A stretch of DNA of 64,000 bases from Allorhodoferax sp032337135 (GCF_032337135.1 NZ_JAVXZZ010000001.1:1550001-1614000), one strand, 5' to 3'; counted from the stretch's first letter, positions 1 to 8,383 are shown. Numbers and translations are program-made. The notes: a model not told the origin generated them from the letters alone.

Positions 1-1
1 G

Positions 2-715
2 GCGCCGCGCAAGTTCTTTTTTCCACCGTCGGTGGTGATGGTCGGTGGAACTGGTGCTGCCGGTTCCTACGACGCCGTATTGCTGGGGTCGGGTGACCGT
101 GAACATCCGTTGTATATCAGTGCGGCCAGCACCGTTCAGAACCGATTGTTCTTCCTAAAGGACGCCGGTACGGCAGTTGGGGGCGCTGGTGCGACGACGG
201 GTGTCGCGGCATTTACTGCCGGGGCAACGCTTGCCTCAACCAACCTGGTAAATGCCAGTTCCTTCGGTACCTCCACGACCTACGATGGTTCGCTCAGTGG
301 TTACTACATCAACCTGTCATCGGCCGAGAAGTCGGTCAATGCGCCGGTCACGGTCTACGGTGCTACCTACTTCGGTACCAATACGCCATCGACTCCCTCG
401 TCGACACAATGCTCTGCCAATTTGGGCACGGCACGCAGTTACGCACTGAACCCCTTTACCGGGCAGTTCAATACCAACGTCTTTGACGGTGGCGGCATGC
501 CTCCCTCGCCTGTGGCTGGTTTGGTGACACTGAAGTACCGCGACGGAAACAACGTGGAACAAAGTCTGCTGCGCAAGTTCTGCATCGGTTGTGCAGGTTC
601 GCCACCAGTGGCAGGAGGAACGCCGCCTGCCTCCTGCAATTCCGCACTGCAGAACTGCCTGCCGGACCAGACCATTTCCGGATCGGTCAAACGCACTTAC
701 TGGTACACCAAGTAA
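2..715 (+). CDS. pilY1: Type IV pilus tip/assembly protein PilY1, C-terminal part
   Basis: The reading frame is open from base 2, so the true start lies left of the window and only about 237 C-terminal residues are seen. The opening stretch RKFFFPPSVV followed by YDAVLLGSGDREHPL is the hallmark of the PilY1 beta-propeller end. PilY1 is a large secreted or outer-surface protein that caps type IV pili and is involved in adhesion and pilus extension. The last ~60 residues are rich in Cys and Pro, with several paired cysteines likely to form disulfides outside the cytoplasm. A strong hairpin follows the stop. The minor pilin genes usually upstream cannot be seen. The family call is firm; the calcium-binding loop and N-terminal domain are outside the window. 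Confidence 0.88.
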   Translation, partial: APRKFFFPPSVVMVGGTGAAGSYDAVLLGSGDREHPLYISAASTVQNRLFFLKDAGTAVGGAGATTGVAAFTAGATLASTNLVNASSFGTSTTYDGSLSGYYINLSSAEKSVNAPVTVYGATYFGTNTPSTPSSTQCSANLGTARSYALNPFTGQFNTNVFDGGGMPPSPVAGLVTLKYRDGNNVEQSLLRKFCIGCAGSPPVAGGTPPASCNSALQNCLPDQTISGSVKRTYWYTK

Positions 716-732
716 GCACGCTCAGGCCACGG

Positions 733-769
733 AAAAGGCCGCTACCCAGGTTTCTGAGTGGCGGCCTTT
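733..769. terminator. Bidirectional rho-independent terminator between pilY1 and the MDR oxidoreductase
   Basis: The arms AAAAGGCCGC and GCGGCCTTT enclose an 18-base loop, with A-rich and T-rich flanks. It sits between two convergent genes, 17 bases after the pilY1 stop and 14 bases from the end of the minus-strand gene, so it can serve both. Confidence 0.8.
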
Positions 770-783
770 GATTTGGCGTGGGC

Positions 784-1794
784 TTATTCTGCCGCCACCT
801 GCAGCACCAGCTTGCCCTGGTTGGCGCCGGTGAAGAGCATGTCGAAGGCCTTGGGGAAATTCTCCAGGCCCTGCACGATGTCTTCGCGGGTCTTGAGCTT
901 GCCCGAGGCGATCCAGCCGCCCATGACCATGGCGGCTTCCATGGCGCGGTCGTAGTAGTCGGACACCACGATGCCGGTCATGGTGGCGCGGTTCACCAGC
1001 AAGGACAGGTAGTTGGCCGGGCCCTTCACGGGCGTGGTGTTGTTGTACTGGGAGATGGCGCCGCAGATGACGATGCGGGCACCACGGGCAATGCGCGTCA
1101 GCACTGCGTCCAGGATGTCGCCGCCGACGTTGTCGAAGTACACATTCACGCCGTTGGGGCAGTGGGTCTTCAGGGCTTCGGCCACGTTCTCGGTCTTGTA
1201 GTCGATGGCGGCGTCAAAGCCCAGCTCTTCGACCAGGTAGCGGCACTTGTCGGCGCCACCGGCAATGCCGACCACGCGGCAGCCCTTGATCTTGGCCACT
1301 TGGCCCACCACCGAGCCCACGGCCCCGGCGGCACCGGACACCACCACGGTGTCACCGGCCTGGGGCTTGCCGGCTTCGAGCAGGCCGAAGTAGGCGGTCA
1401 TGCCGGGCATGCCCAGGGTGCCCAGGTAGGTGGGCAACGGCGCCAGCTTGGGGTCGACCTTGGTGATGCCCTTGCCGTCGGAGTAGCTGTACTCCTGCAC
1501 GCCCAGGAGGCCGGTCACATGGTCGCCCACGGCGAATTTGGGGTTGTTGGAGGCGGTGACACGGCCCACGCCCAGGGCGCGCATGACTTCGCCGATGCCC
1601 ACGGGCGGAATGTAGGACTTGGCGTCGTTCATCCAGCCGCGCATGGCCGGGTCCAGCGACAGGTACAGGTTTTGGATGACGATTTCGCCTTCCGCGGGGG
1701 CGCGTACGGCTTCCTCGGTGCGGTTCCAGTCGCTGTCTTTCACGGCACCCACGGGGCGGGCAGCCAGGCGGAATTGGTGGTTGATGGTGGTCAT
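784..1794 (-). CDS. NADP-dependent MDR-superfamily oxidoreductase (CurA/leukotriene B4 dehydrogenase-like)
   Basis: This 336-residue protein is full length for the zinc-independent medium-chain reductases that reduce the C=C bond of enones using NADPH. The N-terminal catalytic domain contains LYLSLDPAMRGWMND. A Rossmann domain follows with VSGAAGAVGSVVGQVAKIKG and the NADP-proximal IAGGADKCRYLVEELGFD. FDNVGGDILDAVL is also typical of the family. I chose the ATG at 1794 because GAAGGAAACCGAC lies just upstream; the frame stays open for another 350 codons upstream, but that part runs antisense to the LysR gene. It is divergently arranged with the LysR gene at 1936, which probably controls it. 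The natural substrate is unknown. Confidence 0.88.
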   Translation of the reverse strand: MTTINHQFRLAARPVGAVKDSDWNRTEEAVRAPAEGEIVIQNLYLSLDPAMRGWMNDAKSYIPPVGIGEVMRALGVGRVTASNNPKFAVGDHVTGLLGVQEYSYSDGKGITKVDPKLAPLPTYLGTLGMPGMTAYFGLLEAGKPQAGDTVVVSGAAGAVGSVVGQVAKIKGCRVVGIAGGADKCRYLVEELGFDAAIDYKTENVAEALKTHCPNGVNVYFDNVGGDILDAVLTRIARGARIVICGAISQYNNTTPVKGPANYLSLLVNRATMTGIVVSDYYDRAMEAAMVMGGWIASGKLKTREDIVQGLENFPKAFDMLFTGANQGKLVLQVAAE

Positions 1795-1882
1795 GTCGGT
1801 TTCCTTCGGTGAAGTGGAGGGCAGCGCCAGCCAGTTCCAGCGCCATGCTTCGCAGTGTAGGAAGTGGCTTATTGCTTGGGAA

Positions 1883-1921
1883 GACCATAGTTGGTCATAA
1901 GATAGTTGCTCTGATAGCAAC
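1883..1921. promoter_or_regulatory. Two dyads in the oxidoreductase/LysR divergent promoter region
   Basis: GACCA-tagt-TGGTC (1883-1896) and GTTGCT-ctgat-AGCAAC (1905-1921) are perfect dyads spaced about two helical turns apart, just upstream of the LysR start. The second fits the T-N11-A geometry of LysR sites. A role as operators for the adjacent LysR protein is inferred from position. Confidence 0.5.
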
Positions 1922-1935
1922 AATAGGCGAATGCA

Positions 1936-2823
1936 ATGAACCCACAGCGACTGGCACTGTTCTCTGCGATCGTGCAGGCCGGCTCCATCAGCAAGGCGGC
2001 TGCGGGGCTGGGGGCTTCCAAGTCGGTGCTGTCGCGCCAGCTGGCCAAGCTCGAAGACGAACTCGGCGCCCGCCTGATCCAGCGTTCCACCCGACGCCTC
2101 ACGCTCACCGAGATCGGCGAACTGGTCTACGCCCAGGCCCAGCGCATCGACCAGGCCATGGCCAACATCGACGAGCTGACCGGCCAGTACCAGAAGGAGG
2201 TGAGTGGGCGCCTGCGTGTGACCTGCCCGCGTCCGCTGGGCCAGCGCTACCTGGTGCCCCTGCTGGTGGAGTTCGCCCAGCGTTACCCCAAGCTGGAGGT
2301 GTCGCTGCAGGTGGATGACCGCATGGTGGACCTGATTGCCGAGAACATCGACGTGGCCATCCGCGTGGCCCACCTGGAGGACTCGACCCTGGTGGCGCGG
2401 CGCCTGGGCGAGAACCCGCGCGTCATGGTGGCATCGCCCGCCTATCTGCGGCGCGCCGGAGTGCCGCAGCACCCCAATGACCTGCGCCGGCACGACTGCC
2501 TCATCTACGCCAGCGGTGCCCGCGTGTTCGACACCTGGAGCCTGGAGGGCGAAGACGGCACCACGGTGCTGCAGGTGCCGCACCGCCTGAAGATCAACGA
2601 TGGCATGGCCCTGGTGGCTGCAGCCTGTGCGGGTGGCGGTGTGCTGGTCATCGACCGCCTGCTGGTGAGCGAAGAACTGGCCAGCGGCGCCCTGGTGCCG
2701 GTGCTGCCGGCGTACCGGCTGCGCTCGGGCCAACCCATCTACGCCGTCTACCCGGCGCGGCCTTGGTTGGCCTTCAAGACAGCGACCTTCATCGCCTTCC
2801 TGCAGGAGCGGCTGTTTGTATGA
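1936..2823 (+). CDS. LysR-family transcriptional regulator
   Basis: At 295 residues this has the normal LysR length. The winged helix-turn-helix covers about residues 1-60 (LFSAIVQAGSISKAAAGLGASKSVLSRQ), followed by the linker helix and a periplasmic-binding-protein-like effector domain. The RLRVTCPRPLGQRYLVPLL boundary and DVAIRVAHLEDSTLVARRL are typical of the large CrgA/AaeR-like subgroup. It is divergent from the MDR oxidoreductase at 784-1794, which is its likeliest target. A dyad sits 15 bp upstream of the start and suggests autoregulation. The ligand cannot be told from sequence. Confidence 0.9.
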   Translation: MNPQRLALFSAIVQAGSISKAAAGLGASKSVLSRQLAKLEDELGARLIQRSTRRLTLTEIGELVYAQAQRIDQAMANIDELTGQYQKEVSGRLRVTCPRPLGQRYLVPLLVEFAQRYPKLEVSLQVDDRMVDLIAENIDVAIRVAHLEDSTLVARRLGENPRVMVASPAYLRRAGVPQHPNDLRRHDCLIYASGARVFDTWSLEGEDGTTVLQVPHRLKINDGMALVAAACAGGGVLVIDRLLVSEELASGALVPVLPAYRLRSGQPIYAVYPARPWLAFKTATFIAFLQERLFV

Positions 2824-2878
2824 TGGCTGAGGTTTTGCGGAGTATTGCCCTGTAGTCCTCACAAGGGTTGCTCAGGCT

Positions 2879-2895
2879 GCTACCAAAAACAGAGC
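2879..2895. repeat. Copy of the dispersed 17-bp GCT-N11-AGC palindrome (degenerate)
   Basis: GCTACCAAAAACAGAGC lies in the convergent gap between the LysR and DsbA-like genes. It shares the GCTACCAAAA half and total length with the copies at 12535 and 34231, but the right arm is weaker. Confidence 0.5.
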
Positions 2896-2916
2896 AAATG
2901 TGCGAACGTGAACAGA

Positions 2917-3555
2917 CTACGCAGCCGCTGCCAGGTGCTGCATCAGCTGCTCCACCGTGCCAAACAGCAGGGAGCGATGCTGCATGCGCCAGCCGGCGGC
3001 ATCCCGCACGGCCAATGCCGGAACGCCATCGGTTCCAAGCACCTGCAGCAGTTGGCGCGCCTTCTGGGTGCGGTTGCGCGCCTTCAGTATCAGGGCCTCG
3101 TCGGGGTCGCGCAGCCGCTGCGCGGCGTGGCGCAGGCCCCAGCCGCTCAGCAATTCGGCCACCGCTTCGGTAGTGCACACGTCTTGGCCGTGCACGTAGC
3201 GTGCCTCTTGCAGCTGCTTGAGAGCGGGCAACTCGGCGGCCGGGTCGTCCAGCGCGATCGCGGTGAGGGCCAGGGTGGCGGCGGTGGAGTTGAACGGGCT
3301 ACCAGAGCGGTTCAGCACCTGCTCCCGGTAGGCTTCCGAAAATATTTGGCCAGTGAGCTGCTGAATGCGTTGGTCGTTGGACCAGGCGTACGCGGCGAAC
3401 TGGTCGTCCATGGTGCGACCGTCGCCACTGAACAGGCCGGTGGGGTGGAGGGTGACCTGCACCCCTGCCGTGCGGCCAAGTGCTTGCACGACGGGCGAAG
3501 CGCCGTAGCACCACCCGCACAAGGGGTCGAAAAGATAGGCCAATTCGATGGTCAT
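2917..3555 (-). CDS. DsbA-family thiol oxidoreductase
   Basis: A 212-residue thioredoxin-fold protein of the DsbA/FrnE-like family. The N-terminus reads AYLFDPLCGWCYGASPVV, so the active-site dithiol is CGWC rather than the CPHC of periplasmic DsbA. No signal peptide is visible, so it is probably cytoplasmic. Typical features follow: a helical insertion in the middle and the cis-Pro loop GTDGVPALAV near residue 180. The start overlaps by four bases the stop of the small gene at 3552-3839, so the two are translationally coupled. The function could be disulfide exchange or isomerase/transferase chemistry; the family call is good, the substrate unknown. Confidence 0.85.
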   Translation of the reverse strand: MTIELAYLFDPLCGWCYGASPVVQALGRTAGVQVTLHPTGLFSGDGRTMDDQFAAYAWSNDQRIQQLTGQIFSEAYREQVLNRSGSPFNSTAATLALTAIALDDPAAELPALKQLQEARYVHGQDVCTTEAVAELLSGWGLRHAAQRLRDPDEALILKARNRTQKARQLLQVLGTDGVPALAVRDAAGWRMQHRSLLFGTVEQLMQHLAAAA

Positions 3556-3839
3556 GGGTGTCTTCCGTCCGTACCCGGTCTGTGCCGGGCGAATGTTGTT
3601 TCAAAAGCCGCGATCTCCTCGCTCAGCGTGCCGCGGCTACGGAAGTGCCGGTTGGCGCGGTTGTACCAGTGTTCGGCATCCTCCAGATCCCCTTCCTGCA
3701 GGTGCAGGATGCCATGCAACCAGGCGGCTAGCACGGAGTCATCCTTCTGAATCAGGTTGTGGGCTTGCTCCCACTGCCCGGCGTGCAGGCGCTGCAAGGC
3801 ATCGGCGGGGATGGGCATCGGAGGCTCGCGCTTCGGCAT
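3552..3839 (-). CDS. Small TPR-like conserved protein
   Basis: A 95-residue soluble protein that I do not recognise by name. The segment ALQRLHAGQWEQAHNLIQ ... AAWLHGILHLQEGDLEDAEHWYNRA has the spacing of two helix-turn-helix tetratricopeptide-like repeats, suggesting a protein-protein interaction scaffold. Its stop overlaps the start of the DsbA-like gene by four bases, and it starts 21 bases after the end of the beta-lactamase-fold gene on the same strand, so the three may be co-transcribed. It is probably real given the coupling and clean codon usage. Confidence 0.7.
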   Translation of the reverse strand: MPKREPPMPIPADALQRLHAGQWEQAHNLIQKDDSVLAAWLHGILHLQEGDLEDAEHWYNRANRHFRSRGTLSEEIAAFETTFARHRPGTDGRHP

Positions 3840-3860
3840 GGGACGCTTGCGGTCAGCGGT

Positions 3861-4724
3861 CTACCACTTCATTTCGCCCGTGTTGACCTTGGCACCAATG
3901 TCCAGCGACAAGGCACCGTCGGTCAGCGCGGGGTAGGCCTGCTGCATCGCCTGGATCAGTGCGGCGCTGGTCTTGTGGACCGCGAGCTGCTTCTCAAAGG
4001 TCTGCAGGTAGCTCTTGGTGAAGGCGATGGCGCTAGCGTCGATGGCTGTGCCGGCGCGCATGTGGCTGGGTACCACGACGGCAGGCTGCAAGGCGGCCAT
4101 TTCGTCGAGCTGGGCAATCCAGGCGCTACGTTCGGCGGGCGATTGGGTATCGGCGGTCCAGACGTGCATCTCGCCGAACACACCGATGTTGCCCACGATG
4201 GCCTTGATGGACGGAATCCAGGCGTAGGGGCGGTGGGCCAGCAGACCGTTGGTGCCGCGGATTTCGATGGTCTGGCCTTCCAGCGTCAGCGTGGTGCCCG
4301 CCATCGCGCGGGGCAACACCGGCTGGCGCGGCGCATTGGCGCCCATCTTGGGGCCCCAGAACGCCAGCTTGCCGGCCACCTTGGGCGCCAGCTTGGCCAG
4401 CACGGCGGGGGTTGTCACCACGTCGGCCTGGGGAAAGAATTCCTTCAGCACTTCCACGCCGAAGTAGTAGTCGGGGTCTGCTTGGCTGACATAGATGGTG
4501 GTGAGTTGCTTGCCGCTGTCGAGCACATTGGCGGCAATGCGCAGGGCGTCCGCACGGGTGAAACCGGCGTCGATCACCATGGCTTCCCTGTCGCCCGTGA
4601 CCAGGGTGGAGTTGACGTGGAAGCTTCTGGCGTCGGCGTTGTAGACCTTGACGGACAGGGGGCCGGCCTGGGCAGCCGTGAAAGTGACAGCCAGTGTGGC
4701 GGCGGTGAGGGCAGTGCGGATCAT
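3861..4724 (-). CDS. Secreted metallo-beta-lactamase-fold protein with a degenerate metal motif
   Basis: This 287-residue protein begins with a signal peptide (MIRTALTAATLAVTFTAAQA, cleavage after residue 20) and carries an MBL-fold core: MVIDAGFTRADALRIAANVL, then the strand TTIYVSQADPDYYFG, then VVVPSHMRAG. The hallmark HxHxDH zinc motif is replaced at residues 81-86 by Q-A-D-P-D-Y, so three of four ligands are changed, while the later His in PSHM is kept. It may bind metal differently or have lost hydrolase activity. I chose the ATG at 4724 for the signal peptide and the upstream CAGGAGC. It is divergent from a LysR gene at 4846, its likely regulator. Confidence 0.82.
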   Translation of the reverse strand: MIRTALTAATLAVTFTAAQAGPLSVKVYNADARSFHVNSTLVTGDREAMVIDAGFTRADALRIAANVLDSGKQLTTIYVSQADPDYYFGVEVLKEFFPQADVVTTPAVLAKLAPKVAGKLAFWGPKMGANAPRQPVLPRAMAGTTLTLEGQTIEIRGTNGLLAHRPYAWIPSIKAIVGNIGVFGEMHVWTADTQSPAERSAWIAQLDEMAALQPAVVVPSHMRAGTAIDASAIAFTKSYLQTFEKQLAVHKTSAALIQAMQQAYPALTDGALSLDIGAKVNTGEMKW

Positions 4725-4845
4725 GGTTGCTCCTGTGGATGGTTGAATCGAGCCCCTTGGGGGGAGGCGTGGGATGGACTGTAGTTTTAATATCCGATCC
4801 AATAAATCCCATAATCCGCCCATATATGTTGCATAAATCGAGCAA

Positions 4846-5739
4846 ATGATGGACCGACTGACCGCAATGCAGGTGTTTGTGGAGGTGGCGCAACGTGGCA
4901 GTTTCAGTGGTGCGGCCGAGCGGTTGGACATGTCGCGAGCCATGGTCACGCGCTACATCGGCGCCCTGGAGGACTGGCTCGGTGCCAGACTGTTGCAGCG
5001 CACCACCCGCAGCGTCACCCTCACCGATGCCGGTGAAAACTGCCTGCGGCGCTGCCAGCAGATGCTGGCCTTGGCGGACGACGTGGAGGACGAGACGGCG
5101 CAGACCGGCCCCGAACTGCGGGGGCAACTGCGCCTGACCTGCAGCACCTCCTTCGCTCTCGCCCAGGTGGCGGCCGCCCTGGGCGATTTCCTGCAGCAGC
5201 ATCCCAAGCTGAAGGTCGACCTGCACGCCAGTGAAAGCACGGTGAACCTGGTGGAGGCCCGCATTGACCTCGCCATCCGCATCAGCGCCGAACCGGACCC
5301 GCTGCTGGTGGCGCGCCCCCTGGCACCGTGCCGCTCGGTGCTGGTGGCGTCGCCGGCCTACCTGGCCCGCCATGGCGCCCCCGAGGTCCCGGCCCAGTTG
5401 GTCCAGCACCGCTGCCTGAGCTATGCGAATTTCGGCAGAAGCATCTGGCAACTGCGCCGTGGTGAGGACTGTGAGTCCGTGGCAGTGAGCAGTGCCTACA
5501 GTGCCAACGAAACCACAGCCCTGCTGCAGGCTGCCCTGGCGGGCGCGGGCATTGCCATGCAACCCACCTATCTGGCCAACCCACTCATCGCCACTGGCGC
5601 CTTGCGACCCGTGCTGCCCGAATGGGACCCGCCCGTGATGACCATCTATGCCCTGTACCCCTCGCGCAAGAAACTGTCACCCGCCGTGCGGGCCTTGATC
5701 GACTTTCTGGTGCAGCGATTTGCCACCGTGCCGTGGTAG
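4846..5739 (+). CDS. LysR-family transcriptional regulator
   Basis: A 297-residue LysR protein. The N-terminal winged HTH reads MQVFVEVAQRGSFSGAAERLDMSRAMVTRYIGALE, followed by the effector domain with DLAIRISAEPDPLLVARPLAPC. The subgroup resembles the CrgA-like regulators, as does the one at 1936, but the two are clearly different paralogues. It is transcribed divergently from the MBL-fold gene across a 121-bp AT-rich gap, which probably holds both promoters. Effector unknown. Confidence 0.9.
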   Translation: MMDRLTAMQVFVEVAQRGSFSGAAERLDMSRAMVTRYIGALEDWLGARLLQRTTRSVTLTDAGENCLRRCQQMLALADDVEDETAQTGPELRGQLRLTCSTSFALAQVAAALGDFLQQHPKLKVDLHASESTVNLVEARIDLAIRISAEPDPLLVARPLAPCRSVLVASPAYLARHGAPEVPAQLVQHRCLSYANFGRSIWQLRRGEDCESVAVSSAYSANETTALLQAALAGAGIAMQPTYLANPLIATGALRPVLPEWDPPVMTIYALYPSRKKLSPAVRALIDFLVQRFATVPW

Positions 5740-5789
5740 GGGCAATGGGTCAACCAAGCAGCCATTCCGCCATATGTGCTGAGTAGGCT

Positions 5790-5806
5790 GCTCCTAAAAC
5801 AGAAGC
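5790..5806. repeat. Copy of the dispersed 17-bp palindrome (degenerate)
   Basis: GCTCCTAAAACAGAAGC lies between the convergent LysR and TetR genes. It has the same length and central A-tract as the better copies at 34231 and 41529. The arms retain only GCT/AGC. Confidence 0.4.
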
Positions 5807-5811
5807 GTATT

Positions 5812-6459
5812 TCACGAAAAACCTGGCATTCCTGTGAGCAACCCGGCCAGCATGGCATGCAGCAAGGCGCGGGCGTCGGGCAGCGCCTGGTCCCAGGGGC
5901 GGCTGTCGTGGTCCAGTGCTTCCAATGCGCCATAGAGCAAGCCTAAGATGAGTCGGGCCCGCAGTCGGGTATCACCAACGGGCATGGCCCCTGCGGCTTG
6001 CAGGCCTTCCACCGTGCGCACCATGGCACCCAGGCCCTGGCGCTCGCGGATTTCCAGCCAACCCTGGGTGCCCAGCACGGCCGGGGCGTCGGTGAGGCCA
6101 ATGCGGCGGGCCTGCGCGTCCTGGGCCGCGGCCAGGAACGCATCGATGCCTGCGAGGAACGCTTCCCACGGCGTCGCCCCCGACTGCGTGGCCTGGGCCA
6201 TGGCGGCTTGCACCACCAGCACCAGCGCGGCGTCCAGTTCTTCGGCTACGGCGGCAAAGAGCCCCTTCTTGTCGCCAAAGTGGTGGTACAGCGCGCCGGT
6301 GGTCACCCCCGCCTCGGCGCACAGGGCACCGAGCGCCGTTTTCTCAAAACCCAGTTCCCCGAACAGGCGACGGCCCGCCGCGCGCAAGGCGGCCTGCGTG
6401 GTTTCGGCATTGGCCTTGCGGCCGTCCATAGTCTGTTGTGGTGAAGGGTTATTCGGCAT
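5812..6459 (-). CDS. TetR/AcrR-family transcriptional regulator
   Basis: A 215-residue TetR-type repressor. The N-terminal HTH has TQAALRAAGRRLFGELGFEKTALGALCAEAGVTTGALYHHFGDKKGLF (here split across the three HTH helices), then a variable ligand domain. The start is uncertain: ATG at 6459 is used; a TTG at 6471 and an ATG at 6429 are alternatives, and none has a good ribosome site. A perfect 12-bp palindrome just upstream of the start is the obvious operator. It is divergent from the DUF1304 membrane-protein gene, which it likely represses. No ligand can be inferred. Confidence 0.88.
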   Translation of the reverse strand: MPNNPSPQQTMDGRKANAETTQAALRAAGRRLFGELGFEKTALGALCAEAGVTTGALYHHFGDKKGLFAAVAEELDAALVLVVQAAMAQATQSGATPWEAFLAGIDAFLAAAQDAQARRIGLTDAPAVLGTQGWLEIRERQGLGAMVRTVEGLQAAGAMPVGDTRLRARLILGLLYGALEALDHDSRPWDQALPDARALLHAMLAGLLTGMPGFS

Positions 6460-6476
6460 GACGAAAAACAAACATA

Positions 6477-6488
6477 ACGTAATTACGT
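6477..6488. promoter_or_regulatory. Palindromic operator ACGTAATTACGT for the adjacent TetR protein
   Basis: This perfect 12-bp palindrome lies 18-29 bases upstream of the TetR start and 73 bases upstream of the DUF1304 gene, in a short AT-rich stretch that can carry promoters in both directions. The form and position are typical of an autoregulated TetR operator. Confidence 0.65.
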
Positions 6489-6560
6489 ATTCTACAGGCT
6501 TTCAAGCGGTTTGCTCATCAGGCGGGCTGCCTGGCACCACCCACCACCAAGGAGTTCACC

Positions 6561-6920
6561 ATGTCCCTCGTCGCCCACCTCATCGCCGCCGCCGTCATGC
6601 TGTTGCACGTCTACATCTTCATGCTGGAAACCGTGCTGTTCCGCAGTCGTGGCTACAAGGTGTTCGGCATGACGCACGACAAGATCGATGTCATGGCCCC
6701 CGCCATGTCGAACCAGGGTTGCTACAACGCCTTCCTGGCCGCCGCCCTCGCGCTGGGCTTGGTGCTGCCCAACGCCGCCACCGCACAGGCCTTCACGGTG
6801 TTTGGCCTGACGTGCGTCGCCGTGGCCGGGGTGTGGGGCGCGGCCACGGTGAGCCGCCGCATCTTCTTCGTGCAGACCGTGCCCGCGGTGCTGGGCCTGG
6901 CAGCGCTCGCCTTGGCTTGA
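6561..6920 (+). CDS. DUF1304-family small membrane protein
   Basis: A 119-residue, four-helix integral membrane protein. The family signature is visible as HVYIFMLETVLF near the N-terminus and MSNQGCYNAFLAA in the middle. Membrane segments lie at about residues 3-25, 52-70, 75-95 and 100-118. Start support is good: AAGGAGTTCACC before the ATG. Its biochemical role is not established to my knowledge; it is often found as an isolated gene next to a TetR regulator, as here. The palindrome at 6477 implies TetR-controlled expression. Confidence 0.85.
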   Translation: MSLVAHLIAAAVMLLHVYIFMLETVLFRSRGYKVFGMTHDKIDVMAPAMSNQGCYNAFLAAALALGLVLPNAATAQAFTVFGLTCVAVAGVWGAATVSRRIFFVQTVPAVLGLAALALA

Positions 6921-7023
6921 GGATGGCGGGAGGGCGTGCCCGCGCGCAACACCTTCCATTGCGCACCGCATGGTGCAAACTGATAATGAGGGCGTCACAC
7001 ACGCGGCGAGGAAAACACGTTCG

Positions 7024-8271
7024 ATGTCCCGGTTTGCCATCAATCTGCACGAAGCGGTCTATTCGCTTTCCGACGCGCTCGATCTCGTGGGCGTCACCCA
7101 CATCCACCACGGCAAGCGTGTGGCCTACATCGCGGCCGAAATCGGGCGTTGCCTCGACTGGCCGCAGGCGCGCATGGATACTCTGTTCCAGGCTGCCATC
7201 CTGCACGACAGTGGGGTCTCCAAGACGCAGGTGCACTCCCGCCTGGCGCAACTCGAGTGGGAGTACGAGGCCGAACACTGCCAGCGCGGTGCCGAACTGG
7301 TGAAGGCCAGCCCGCTACTGAGTCCGCTTTCGGATTGCATCCTCTACCACCATACCCACTGGACTGAGCTGCAGACCCTACCACTCGATGACGAAAAGAA
7401 GCTGATCGCCAACTGCATCTACCTCGCGGACCGGGTCGACGTGCAGTGTCTGACACGCCGTGGCGAAGAGCCCAACATCCTGCTGATCAAGGACCACGTG
7501 CGCGAGCAGGTGGCGCACGCGCGGGGCGACTGGTACGAGCCTGGGCTTGCGGACGCGTTCATGGCCGTGTCCTCCTCCGAGGCATTCTGGTTTGCCCTGG
7601 AAAACGAACACGTCAGCGGTTACGTCCACACCTGGATGCGATCTGCCCAGACGGTCGAAATCGAATTCGCCGAACTGCGCAGCCTAGTGCATGTGTTCTC
7701 GTGCATCGTCGATGCCAAGAGCACCTTCACGCGCGAGCACTCCGACGGGGTGGCCAACCTCGCGCGCCATATCGGCCACCTGTTTGGCCTGCCCGAACGT
7801 ACCTGCGACATGCTGGAACTGGCCGGCTTGCTGCACGACCTGGGCAAGCTGCGCGTGCCGGACGAATTGCTGGACAAGCCCAGCAAGCTCGATCCGTTGG
7901 AATACGCCGCGGTGCAGCGCCACAGTTTCGACACCTACAACATCCTCAAGCACATCCACGGCTTCGAGGACATCGCCTTGTGGGCCGGGCAGCACCATGA
8001 ACGGGTTAACGGCACCGGCTACCCCTACCACCTCACATCCACCCAGCTCACGCGAGAGGCGCGCATCGTTGCCGTGGCGGACGTGTTCCAGGCCCTCGCG
8101 CAGAACCGCCCCTACCGCGGCGCACTGGCCCCTGAGGAGATAGCCCGGATCCTGCAGGAAGAGGTCAAGCGCGGCAAGCTGGACGCCGAAGTCGTGCAGA
8201 TGGTGCTGGACAACCTGTCGTCATGCTGGGAAGCCTCACTGGCCTACAGCAGTTTGGCCTCGCCGTTGTAG
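7024..8271 (+). CDS. Tandem HD / HD-GYP domain phosphohydrolase
   Basis: This 415-residue cytoplasmic protein has two HD-type domains and no receiver or membrane segment. The first (about residues 20-190) has HGKRVAYIAAEIG and AAILHDSGVSK. The second (about 230-405) is an HD-GYP domain: AGLLHDLGKLRVPDELLDKPSKL, HHERVNGTGYP and ADVFQALAQNRPY. HD-GYP domains hydrolyse cyclic di-GMP, and the GYP signature is kept here (GTGYP). The start at 7024 is preferred because GCGAGGAAAACACGTTCG precedes it; an in-frame ATG at 6970 has no ribosome site. It appears monocistronic. Confidence 0.85.
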   Translation: MSRFAINLHEAVYSLSDALDLVGVTHIHHGKRVAYIAAEIGRCLDWPQARMDTLFQAAILHDSGVSKTQVHSRLAQLEWEYEAEHCQRGAELVKASPLLSPLSDCILYHHTHWTELQTLPLDDEKKLIANCIYLADRVDVQCLTRRGEEPNILLIKDHVREQVAHARGDWYEPGLADAFMAVSSSEAFWFALENEHVSGYVHTWMRSAQTVEIEFAELRSLVHVFSCIVDAKSTFTREHSDGVANLARHIGHLFGLPERTCDMLELAGLLHDLGKLRVPDELLDKPSKLDPLEYAAVQRHSFDTYNILKHIHGFEDIALWAGQHHERVNGTGYPYHLTSTQLTREARIVAVADVFQALAQNRPYRGALAPEEIARILQEEVKRGKLDAEVVQMVLDNLSSCWEASLAYSSLASPL

Positions 8272-8383
8272 AGTGGATGTGCCGTCGCGGCGGAGCAGTA
8301 CGTTGCAGCCGGTTTTTGGCGGCCACGCATAGCGTTGCTGTGCAGCAATTCGATCCAATTCGAAAAGCAGTCTCTGAAAAACA

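Noticed and set aside
1795..2862. Upstream extension of the oxidoreductase to 692 residues
   Set aside because: The extra part runs antisense to the LysR gene and resembles no protein; the ATG at 1794 has a ribosome site and gives the family length.
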